From Eunapius fragilis (Eukaryota; Porifera; Demospongiae; Spongillida; Spongillidae), in assembly GCA_963681505.1 (NCBI GenBank), contig OY811972.1, positions 8,512,775-8,576,774 of the forward strand: a DNA stretch of 64,000 nt, given 5' to 3'. The stretch's first letter is position 1. The number at the start of each line of letters is the position of its first letter. Under the pieces are notes generated by a model. That model was given only the letters and a program-made list of their open reading frames with translations. It was not told the DNA's origin and made no database searches. This document shows positions 10,259 to 19,061 of this stretch, piece by piece. Both the position numbers and the translations under genes were made by a program.

Positions 10259-10276
10259 TGGTGTCAGGAGTGGGAT
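10259..10276 (+). promoter_or_regulatory. primer binding site (tRNA-Leu type)
   Basis: TGGTGTCAGGAGTGGGAT lies two bases after the 5' LTR. Its complement ends in CTGACACCA, like the 3' end of animal tRNA-Leu, the likely primer for minus-strand synthesis. It overlaps the Gag ATG at 10275. Confidence 0.8.
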
Positions 10277-10539
10277 GTCTGAAGAAGAGAACATGGACAC
10301 CTCTGGGGGACCGGCCTCGGGTTCTGCGGGGACAACCAATGTTGTCGTTGAAAGGGTTGTCAGAATGGCGCTTAGGCCGCCTCCACGTTTCGGCGCTAAA
10401 GGCGATTGGAAGCTGTGGTTATCAAGGTTCGAAATGTATGCTACTCAGGCGAAGATTGCGGAGGACAGCTGGACAAAGGAACTACTCTCGCTGTTAGAGG
10501 ACGAGCCTTACCGCGTGGTTACGCACCACGGGCTAGCTC
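10275..10539 (+). pseudogene. gypsy Gag, N-terminal part
   Basis: An ATG at 10275 opens a frame beginning MSEEENMDTSGGP. It includes PPPRFGAKGDWKLWLSRFEM, the usual start of metazoan gypsy capsid domains, and continues to EDEPYRVVTHHGLA, where the hAT element begins at 10540. The reading resumes at 18081 with AQTDDYDAVCDCIQRSYAP, in the same order as intact relatives, so the interruption point is exact. Downstream codons read through the transposon are not real. Confidence 0.85.
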
Positions 10540-10584
10540 CAGGGCCGCCGGAGCCGGGGCGGCTGGGGCGGCTATGGCCGCTCC

Positions 10585-11053
10585 TACGGTGGCCCTGGAG
10601 GTCGCGAGCGAACACTGTACACTTGTGCTTTTCACGTCTGCGGTTTTGTGGTTTAAACAAATAACAAAAGGCGGTTTGCGTGTCCGGACATAACGCATGC
10701 TTACACAAAACATCGGACACAGAAACATCGGACGTTTAAACAAATAACAAAAAGCGGTTTGCGTGTCCGGACATAACGCATGCTTACACAAAACATCGGA
10801 CACAGAAACATCGGACGTTTAAACAAATAACAAAAAGCGGTTTGCGTGTCCAGACATAACGCATGCTTACACAAAACATCGGACGTATAAAACATCGGAC
10901 GTAAGACGTTTAATAACAATTCGCGTAAGACGTTTCATAACATTTTAAACACAAACTTTGATCGACGAGTTACTACAGTTTACGCTAAGTGAGGGAGGAA
11001 CGTGCAAACGTGTCGGGCTGGAGGAATGCACCGAGAAGACCGTGCAGTTGAAG
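10585..11053 (+). repeat. left long terminal inverted repeat
   Basis: Matches the complement of 16902-17459 from the outer end (TACGGTGG) to ..gaccgtgcagttgaa. It contains about three 83-bp subterminal repeats (10651-10899) against about four on the right, which explains most of the length difference. There is also a 9-bp gap near 11035 relative to the right arm. Confidence 0.9.
10651..10899. repeat. 83-bp subterminal tandem repeat, left arm
   Basis: gtttaaacaaataacaaaa starts at 10651, 10734 and 10817, exactly 83 bp apart. Each unit includes cgtgtccggacataacgcat and two acatcggac copies. The third unit is shortened and diverged. Subterminal repeats are common transposase-binding sites in DNA transposons; that role is inference. 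Confidence 0.9.
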
Positions 11054-11095
11054 GTACCTACCGACACTGCGTGTTCACTATGACGCCAAGTAACC

Positions 11096-11223
11096 AATCT
11101 CCATACAGGGCTTATTTTAAAATACTGGAGACAGCACAAGAATATAGGCGTGATTTTGACGTATCTGCACACAGTCCATCATGTTGCAGTCGGGTATGAC
11201 ATAGGCCTACATTATGTGCTTGT

Positions 11224-11304
<81 letters not shown>

Positions 11305-12549
11305 TGAGTGTGTGTTGTGCAAGTGACACATACACTGAGGGAGATTTGTATGTCTGTATCAATGCATGTCTGTCTGCATTGGGAGTGGTGTTTAAAAATG
11401 TATATCTGCATGTGTATACAATGTATGTTATTTGGTGTACTTAGTGTACTTGTTGCAGGCTGACATGGTTGAAACAGAAACTTGCAACAATGGGTCTAAA
11501 ACGGCGGAATGTGTGTGAAACACAGCTGTCGGTTGTGTACGACGCAATAAGGGTAGGTTGCCTGTTAGATACATGCACCATTAGTTTATGACTATTTTAA
11601 TATTTCAGCATGAGCTAAAGACATCTAACTGTTTGTTGGGTTATCGAGCCATGTGGAGACTACTGCAAACGAAATATGGTTATAAAACGAAACGGTCTGG
11701 GGTGCATTGTTGCTGGTGTGCACATGTGACTATACTGATACCTTGTTATAGGGCTACAGTAATGATGCTCCTTGCCGTAATGGACCCTGCTGGGTCACGT
11801 CAGCGTAGGATGCGAAGGCTCCAAAGAAGACGGTATTGAGTGCTAGCTTAATGAATCTTAACTGTATAAATCACCTTTGGAACATTTTAGGGTCCAAATT
11901 GGTGCTGGCATATTGATGGCTATGATAAGCTCAAACCATATGGGTTTCCTATACATGCTTGCATTGATGGGTGCGTAAAGTTATGTAGTATTTTGTTCGT
12001 AGTTCATTGAAACTCGCTGTGTACAGATTTTCAAGAAAAATCATCTGGCTTGAGTTGACCAGCACAAATAATGATCCTCAAGTGGTTGCTTCATTTTACT
12101 TGGATGCACTGCTTAAGCTAAAAGGTTAGCAAATATTCTTTTCAGTACCTACCATTTTGCAAAATGGCCATCTTACCCGTTTCACAATGGATTCTTCAGC
12201 ACTATGACTCTTCCCACCATTTTCCACACTCTTTCCCACATGCACTCTCACCCTTTCTATGAATCTATGTCTATCTCTTCCAGGTCTCTACATCCTTCAC
12301 ATGTCTATACTGATTGCTCTCTTGCATCTCCCTTCCTCTGTCCAATTTCCATCCTCTTATATATCCCAATCATCGATTCATATTACTATACCATGTCCCA
12401 TCACTCTATAGTCCCTCTTCCCTCATGACCATCTTGACTGCAGGTTGATATAGTGTTAATCTGGCCTATAATGTGCATGGTGTTATTCAATAGGGAGGGT
12501 GATGGATTGTTATCACTGTACACATGCATACACATGCACACACACACAT

Positions 12550-12597
<48 letters not shown>

Positions 12598-13452
12598 CCC
12601 AAATGCCATCATTATAAATCAGGGTGTCCCTCACGAATGCGAAGTGACCATGGAACAGAGAACACTATTATAGCCTTGTGTCAGATGGCACTACGACATA
12701 ATCATATTGATCATCATGCTGGATGCAATAGTTTTGTGTTTGGGAGCTCTGTCAGAAATACGGTGGGTTATGTTTCCAAGTAAACAGTTTTTGCTAATAA
12801 ACATTGACACCCCACAGCGTATTGAAAGCTGGTGGTCTAGACTCAGGGCTTTCAAAACCTCATGGTGGATTGATCTTTTCAAGGTACAATGCACCTATTT
12901 AGTAATTATCTTGCCTTTATGCATAGTGGTCATTGCCAGTCACTAGTTGAGGATGGTTTCTATGACCCTACCATCACACTTCAAAGGTGAGTCTGAGTTT
13001 TTGTATGCTTGTAGCATTCTAATAACTCTAAAATCATCACAGGCACATTGCAGCATATGTATTTGAACCTTTGCTGAGAAAGGAGTTGCATGAATTTAAG
13101 ATGAGGTGGAACCAACACAGGATTCGGTACAATAGACGTGCTGTGTGTCCCGGAGGTGTTCCTGATGACCTTTACACACTTTCAGGTCAGTTGTGTTTAT
13201 GCTTCATATAAGTATAGTACTACCTTCCTTCACCTAGACGATTGCAAACAGGACATTGATCCTGTTCTTCTGGCATTCTTGCTTGTAAAGTATGGATGTG
13301 ATGCTCCAGGTTTTTATCCTGAAGAATTTGGTGCCTTGGCTAGTCACTTTCTTGCTATCATAAAACTTACACAGGATGAGATCACACCCACTAACTGTAG
13401 GGACATTTACTGCTATTTACTCGGCATGCTTTCTTCCATTCTACCTGCATAA
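11096..13452 (+). CDS. IS3EU-like DDE transposase, spliced, one lesion
   Basis: Exons on GT-AG sites: ..-11193, 11459-11552, 11609-11694, 11752-11839, 11891-11970, 12027-12124, 12623-12762, 12818-12883, 12940-12986, 13043-13185 and 13238-13452 (TAA). All joins keep frame except the one after 11839. The N-terminal part has LTWLKQKLATMGLKRRN and GYRAMWRLL, a helix-turn-helix-like region, then RRMRRLQRRRY. The catalytic core starts GPNWCWHIDGYDKLKPYGF (first Asp), continues GFSRKIIWLELTSTNNDP, RSDHGTEN (second Asp) and RIESWWSRLR (Glu), so the DDE triad is complete. Lesion: an in-frame TGA at 11837-11839, at an exon end with a poor donor. No convincing ATG is visible; an ATG at 11027 could join through a very short intron. 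It would cut and insert the element at 6-bp staggered sites. Confidence 0.8.
11225..11301. repeat. (GT)n microsatellite
   Basis: Long uninterrupted GT run inside the first intron of the transposase gene. Confidence 0.95.
12538..12591. repeat. (CA)n microsatellite
   Basis: CA run interrupted by two TG steps, inside the 498-bp intron that separates the two halves of the transposase core. Confidence 0.95.
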
Positions 13453-13544
13453 ATAATGACTCTTGATTATTGCATTGGGGGTGGGAGGGGAGTGTAATCA
13501 TTGTTCATAATTATACATTACTGAATTATTCACCGTCATCGATC

Positions 13545-13690
13545 GTGTTCACATGAGACATGGACAGTACTAGCAGGAGAGACAAAAGTCACGAAGATAA
13601 GTCGAGATCATCGTTTACACCCCAGGTCCGTGCTGCGGTGCGTCGCATTATAAATGAGGTGGATCGGCGAATGGTTGTGCACTTATTCCT
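13545..13690 (+). pseudogene. duplicate of the kinase gene 5' end
   Basis: From tcgatcgtgttcacatgaga to about gaggtggatcggcgaatgg this stretch is a diverged copy of 13863-13990. It has its own ATG (13560) and encodes MDSTSRRDKSHEDKSRSSFT then PQVRAAVRRIINEVDRR, parallel to residues 1-44 of the kinase. After EVDRR similarity ends and the frame runs into unrelated codons. It may be a decayed duplicate or an alternative first exon; no good splice donor is evident at the break. Confidence 0.65.
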
Positions 13691-13883
13691 CCCCCTGCTT
13701 AGATGGGGCATGGGAAAGATTGTAGTGTGTTTAAAAGGAGCTTTGTCAAAGGTTTGTAGGTCAAGCCTGCCTCTCTGTCTGCAACATCCCCCCTCTAAAC
13801 AACTTATTCTAATTACATTGTCTCCAGGTATTGTATAAATTGTTGAGGAATTGTTTAGTTCGTCGATCGTGTTCGCATATGTC

Positions 13884-16168
13884 ATGGAAAGTAGTAGCGA
13901 GAGAGAGAAATGTCCCAATGAGTCTTCGTCGAAATCATCATTTACACCCCAAGTCCGTGCCGCGATGCGTAGCTTTTTAAATGAGGTGGATCGGAAGGAT
14001 AGTCACGAAATGGCTGAAAGCCTCAAGAAAATCAACACCATGGACGACCTGTGTAGCAAATACAAGGAGCATGTGAAGGAGAAGAGATCTGGTGAACAAT
14101 CTGGCTCAAAAGCTGCAAAGAGGGGCAAACATGAAAAGGAGGATGCCAAAATGTTTGGAGTAAGACGTGCATGCACACCTCCCATAGAACAGTTTTAACT
14201 ACATGTAGGCCTACTTGTATTGCGTGATTGAATACGATAGCAACATAATTGAATTCATGCTTGCGCGCCAGTTATCAATACCAATGCAAATAAATACCGT
14301 TATGCCGCTCACATGTTGTGCAAGGCTTTTTGGGCCTGCCATTGCACGCCATGCATTGCCAGTTCCATGAAAACTATCAGCACCTACTGATTCTGCACTG
14401 GTTGGCTTCTCTGACAGTTTAAGGGCATTAGCGTAATTTTTTTTCATGCAGATGAATGTATGTAGAATGAAGAAAACCAAGTCAGATGGATTTAAAAGAC
14501 ATGGCCAACTGCACGGAAGAGCTCGGGAGGATTGAGAAAAGCAAGAGGCTGGTGATTGGGGTATACATACCAAATGATGAAGTAAGTACCCTGGAGTTAA
14601 ATAATTGACCTTACATAATAAACACATACTTCCCTCGTATTTAAAAGGAAACTAGTGATCATTCTAATTCTGGAAAAGACATCATTTGTGTAGCAAAATC
14701 GCCATCCTGTTCCACAGAGTCCTTCCATGAAGGAAAAAAAGGTAGTTTACTTACAGAACTCCAAGTTGAATAAGAATTATTCTCTGATTTTATTTATTGC
14801 TATTTAGGAAAGTCCCTGTTTCGTAATTCAACAGCCGACAACCACATTGACCTTTGTGTGGAGGAACAAGGTTTGTGCAACTGCAGGCTATATATTACAT
14901 GTCCATCTCGCATATTCTTCCATTAGCATCACCACAACCAATAGCAAGCAAAGCTGCATCTATGCCCAAACTAGGTAAGTTAAAAAAAGTCAGTGAGCTA
15001 TTTTATGACACTGGATGTGAATATTAATTACTTGCATGCAGTTACTGCACGTGAGATTATAAAAGAACTGGATCTCACAGAAGGTACAACGTATATGATT
15101 ATCCATACCAGTACTACTATTAATCACGGTAGATGGACTGCTGGTACCGTTAGAGAAGATAGAGATTGGGATCAGAATTGGTGGTGGGACATTTGGGTCC
15201 GTGTACAAGGGAATGTTGTTTGGGACTGATGTTGCCATCAAGATTGTCACAATTCCTGACGGTGATGTAAAAAGGGAGGCCATGAAGGAAGTTGAGATAT
15301 TAAGGTACTTGAGCCATGGTATTACATTTATTGCATAAGTATATATGCATCATCTTTTAGGAAGCTCAGGCACCCCAATATAGTCAATCTAATGGGAGTT
15401 TGCTATGAGGTGAGCCAGCTGCTTCTTGTCACTAACTACATCAACGGAAGCAATCTAGAGCAAATCATTTTCAACAAATCATTGGACGTTAGTGAAAGTC
15501 ATATGTCATGCATACCTATAAAAACAATTTTATTTCCAGCTTGATACACTTAAAAGGATGAGCATATGCAGGCAAATAACAAAGGCTCTTGCTTACATGC
15601 ATGGTCGTGATCCTATAATCATCCACCAGGATATAAAACCTGCTAATATTATGGTAAAACACAAACATTGCATGCATACATTAAAAGCCACTCATTTCAC
15701 AGGTAACAAGCAGTGATTTACATGTCTTTGTGTGTGATCTTGGTGTGGCTAAACTGCAGAATAAGATAGCCATCATCAAGACGTCAAGAGGTACTGGTGC
15801 TGGGACTATAGCTTACAAGGCTCCGGAGATGTTCATGGTCTCCAAGCGTTCCACTCCGGTGGATATCTATTCATTTGGCTGCGTTGTGATAGAAATGCTT
15901 ACAGGTTAAATGCTATTTGAGTCTGCATTTGGCTGCATGCTTGCCTTAATTCAGTTTTTTTCTATCAGGGAAAAGGGTATGGGGCGATTTGGATGCATGT
16001 CAGATCACATGTAAGATTGTTGGATCGAGAGAGGATGAGCCCCAGTCACCCTCTTGTGCAGACGTTGCTGAAGAACACAGAGAAATCTGTGTTAGCAGTA
16101 CGGCTTTAGATTCATCTAAAAGACCATCTGCACTGGAGCTGTTGGAATATTTCAATAAGCAAATATGA
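13884..16168 (+). CDS. transposon-borne protein kinase, 11 exons
   Basis: Predicted 477-residue kinase. Exons: 13884-14159, 14486-14581, 14648-14741, 14808-14870, 14927-14974, 15042-15083, 15133-15304, 15361-15487, 15540-15653, 15703-15904 and 15969-16168. All use GT-AG, all phases match, and there is no internal stop. Residues 1-206 are charged and Ser-rich (FTPQVRAAMRSFLNEVDRK, then KYKEHVKEK and KRGKHEKED), with no known domain. The kinase domain spans about 215-475: glycine loop GGGTFGSVYKG (223-233), VAIK lysine 243, catalytic loop HQDIKPAN (Asp337, Asn342), metal site DLG (Asp356), YKAPEMF, DIYSFGCVVIEMLTG and SKRPSA. HRD is HQD and DFG is DLG, but Lys, both Asp and Asn remain, so activity is plausible. 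It looks most like TKL/RIPK-type Ser/Thr kinases (inference). It lies 431 bp after the transposase, inside the inverted repeats. Confidence 0.9.
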
Positions 16169-16172
16169 GGTC

Positions 16173-16245
16173 TATGTATGTATGTTGTATGTATGTATGT
16201 ATGTATGTATGTATGTATGTATATGTATGTATGCATGTTATGCAT
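16173..16245. repeat. (ATGT)n microsatellite
   Basis: Tetranucleotide ATGT run just after the kinase stop codon, with a few interruptions. Confidence 0.95.
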
Positions 16246-16681
16246 GTATGTGAAAAGTGATAACAATGATTCTTAAACAAGGTTTACGATGCATGGGAAA
16301 TGCTGTTGCCACATACGCACACACAACATGCAGCCTACAAATATTGCGCACGTGCTAATGTGCCCATGAATATTGTGTGCATAAACACAACACATGTGCA
16401 CATACAGCTAAATAAACACATATTAAAGCAACAGAACCTTAACCCAACATGCAACATGTTGCCTAGCTTACAAAATACGCATATGCAAATATGCTCTGGT
16501 ACACACACTGTGACACGTCGTTGCGTCGTGCAGAACCGACAACTGAATTTCACACACGTTTCGCCGTTTTAGCTAGACCCATCGCTGCAACTACCTGCAT
16601 GCATCAACCATGCCAATCTGTAACAAGTACACTACATAAACACATATACATACACACACGCACGCACGCACGCACGCAAGC

Positions 16682-16717
<36 letters not shown>

Positions 16718-16901
16718 CACACACACACATACACACACACACACACACACATATTGACAACGTATGTCATACCCGACTGCAAGGTGATGGACTGTGCGCA
16801 AGTACGCCAATATAACGGCTGCATTCTTGTGCTGTCTTCAGTACTTAAGGATAAGCCTGTATTGGTGGTTGTTTAGCGCCATATAACCGGCGCAATGGAC
16901 T
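16246..16901. other. 3' non-coding part of the kinase transposon
   Basis: Between the kinase gene and the right inverted repeat I see no gene. The stretch is CA-rich and has a compound (CGCA)/(CA) microsatellite at 16655-16752. Confidence 0.7.
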
Positions 16902-17459
16902 TTCAACTGCACGGTCTTCTCCGACTTCTCGGTGCATACCTCCAGCCAGACACGTTTGCACGTTCCTCCCTCACTTAGCGTAAACTGTAGTAACTCGTCG
17001 ATGAAAGTTTGTGTTTAAAATGTTATGAAACGTCTTACGCGAATTGTTATCAAACGTCTTACGTCCGATGTTTTGTGTCCGATGTTTTGTGTAAGCATGC
17101 GTTATGTCCGGACACGCAAACCGCTTTTTGTTATTTGTTTAAACGTCCGATGTTTCTGTGTCCGATGTTTTGTGTAAGCATGCGTTATGTCCGGACACGC
17201 AAACCGCTTTTTGTTATTTGTTTAAACGTCCGATGTTTCTGTGTCCGATGTTTTGTGTAAGCATGCGTTATGTCCGGACACGCAAACCGCTTTTTGTTAT
17301 TTGTTTAAACGTCCGATGTTTCTGTGTCCGATGTTTTGTGTAAGCATGCGTTATGTCCGGACACGCAAACCGCTTTTTGTTATTTGTTTAAACCACAAAA
17401 CCGCAGACGTGAAAAGCACAAGTGTACAGTGTTCGCTCGCGACCTCCAGGGCCACCGTA
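16902..17459 (-). repeat. right long terminal inverted repeat
   Basis: 558-bp arm, complementary to the left arm, ending CCACCGTA. It contains four near-identical 83-bp units, with gtttaaac recurring at an 83-base spacing from about 17137 to 17393. Confidence 0.9.
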
Positions 17460-17599
17460 CGCTCCACTTTTTACGGGTACATTTATAAATATTATTTAAT
17501 CCTTTCGCTTAGTTACTTTAAATTGAATAACCTACCAGCTGTCTTTAACTACCCTGAGATGTCATCGAATTCTTCCAAACCAGTAGTTCTGGTCAATTG

Positions 17600-17868
17600 G
17601 AGCTTCTGTCGCGGTCACCAAATTGGACAGTCTACTACTTGTAATGCCTGCTACTAATGCTGAAAGTGAGCAATCGTTCAGTGCTGTACGACGAATCAAG
17701 AGTTACCTACGATCAACAATGTCACAGCAGCGGCTCAATCACCTTATGGTGTTACATGTGCACAGCGATCACACAGATAAACTCAATTTGGTTGACGTAG
17801 CTAACGAGTTCATTGCAGACAACGAACATAGGAGACAAGTATTTGGGAACGGGTTTAAAGAAATCTGA
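17600..17868 (+). pseudogene. hAT transposase C-terminal dimerisation domain
   Basis: The frame reads LLLVMPATNAESEQSFSAVR, RIKSYLRSTMSQQRLNHLMV, then ends FGNGFKEI and TGA. This is the hATC dimerisation region at the very end of hAT transposases (the P-AESEQSFSA-RRIKS-LRSTMSQ-RLN-L block). The catalytic part is absent, so it is a remnant in the deleted hAT element. The sequence from 17869 to 18078 is AT-rich 3' non-coding DNA up to the terminal repeat. Confidence 0.85.
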
Positions 17869-18080
17869 TTTGTAGATATATAAAAGTGTTTTTGAGTGTA
17901 TGGTGTACGTATAGCTGGTTATATATAATGTAGCTATGTCATGTATATACATGTTATTAAATGTGTAATTTGTAGAGATTATTAATGGTTTGTTATGTAA
18001 CTTTTAATAATTTTATTACGTTATTGATCATGAATATTAATGAGCCGCCCCATTTAGGTTATCCTTCCGGCGGCCCTGAG

Positions 18081-19061
18081 CTCAGACGGATGACTACGAC
18101 GCGGTATGTGATTGCATTCAGCGGTCTTATGCAGTTATGCTCCTTTAGGTAGCGAGCTGGAGTGGCAGTTGAAGGTGCGCACTAGGGTGCAGAAAGTCGG
18201 GGAGTCATTAATGGAGTTCTGTGGCGCCCTGCGGGGCATGGCAGATAAAGCGTTTCCTGGATGGCCGGCTGAACAACTGCAGGACCTGCTGCGCAATCAG
18301 TTCATTCAGGGTGTTCTTTCTTCGTCGGTGCAGCTAGCGCTGATGAAAGAAGAGCCAAAAACCTTGGACGATGCATTGAAATTAGCCAGTAAGCACTAGA
18401 TGGTTGAAATGGCACAGAAGCAGTTGCAGGCGTTGAGGCAGAAAGAAGTTGTGGCATCTACAGAAGGTGAGAGCGCTAATTCTGAATTGGTTACAGCTAC
18501 ACTGCGCCGGGATAAAGAACGAAGTGAAGTGGAGACTCTGAGACGAGAAGTACAAAGGTTATCTGATGAGCTGAAAGGTGTGCAGCGGGGAGCAGGGGAT
18601 AAGAGCGAAGAACGGGGGAAAACGGGTCCTAAGTGCTGGAATTGCAAGTCTCGCGGACATGTAAGAAAGGATTGTCCAAAGAATGCACACGGAAGAAGGC
18701 AGTTAAAGTGTTGGGGATGCGGTGAGTTTGGGCATCTTCAACGTGATTGTTTGAAGCGACGTGGTGTCGTGCAAGCGGTAAGCTCATCTATGATGATTCA
18801 GGGAGAGGTTGCAGGGAGAGTGACCAGAATGCTCATTGATACTGGTTCTGGGGTAACACTGATTAGGGAAGATGTATGGCGGGATGTATTAAAAAGTGGA
18901 GGATATGGTTACCATCTAAAAGATCTTAACCATCCTGTGGTTGCAGCAAATTGGCAGCAATTGAACTTGCTAGGTCAAGTTGAATTGCCTTTGCATATTG
19001 GAAGCATACATACTAATTTCCCATTCTTAGTGGCTAGCCAGTTGACACAAGAGTGCTTAGT
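18081..19061 (+). pseudogene. gypsy Gag C-terminus and protease
   Basis: Continuation of Gag after the hAT insertion: AQTDDYDAVC, ELEWQLKVRTRVQKVGESLM and FPGWPAEQLQDLLRNQFIQG are typical capsid sequences. A TAG at 18397-18399 interrupts LASKH and MVEMAQKQ in the same frame; a Gln codon is likely ancestral. A coiled-coil-like basic stretch follows, then two zinc knuckles (CWNCKSRGHVRKDC and CWGCGEFGHLQRDC) and an aspartic protease with the LIDTGSGVTLI motif at about 18835. Just after CLV the frame breaks at 19061-19064: the pol frame continues GAEFLSKFNCQLDLGAG, so one base is missing relative to an intact Gag-Pol. Confidence 0.88.

Larger units (their letters stand above)
10585..17459 (+). 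mobile_element. IS3EU-like DNA transposon carrying a protein kinase
   Basis: A 6875-bp element with long inverted repeats. Ends are TACGGTGGCCCTGGAGGTCG and its complement; the flanks carry cgctcc on both sides (10579-10584, 17460-17465), a 6-bp target duplication. TAY..RTA ends, 6-bp duplications and an rve-type DDE transposase together fit the IS3EU superfamily as I know it. That family name is from memory, but the element boundaries are directly visible. Each inverted repeat holds 83-bp tandem repeats. Inside, in the same direction, lie a spliced transposase gene (to 13452) and a spliced kinase gene (13884-16168). It sits within the hAT element, the youngest insertion of the nest. Confidence 0.85.
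10540..18078 (+). mobile_element. hAT-like element (middle nest level)
   Basis: The left end cagggccgccgga (10540) and the right end, whose complement is CAGGGCCGCCGGA (18078), are inverted repeats of hAT type. The flanks share agctc (10535-10539 and 18079-18083), a 5-bp target duplication. Classical hATs make 8 bp; some hAT groups are described with shorter ones. Without the inner transposon the element is only about 0.66 kb: 45 bp on the left and 613 bp on the right with the last part of a hAT transposase. It is thus an internally deleted, non-autonomous copy. Removing it restores the gypsy Gag reading exactly. Confidence 0.85.

Noticed and set aside
10519..10919. Minus-strand frames with MSDVLCKHALC-type repeats, and their mirror at 17009-17657
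   Set aside because: They are translations of the 83-bp subterminal repeats of the transposon, present on both arms; no start, composition or context of a gene.
11112..11444. Frames of poly-Thr/His or poly-Val/Cys near the GT run, and similar ones near 12.5 and 16.7 kb
   Set aside because: Translations of dinucleotide microsatellites.
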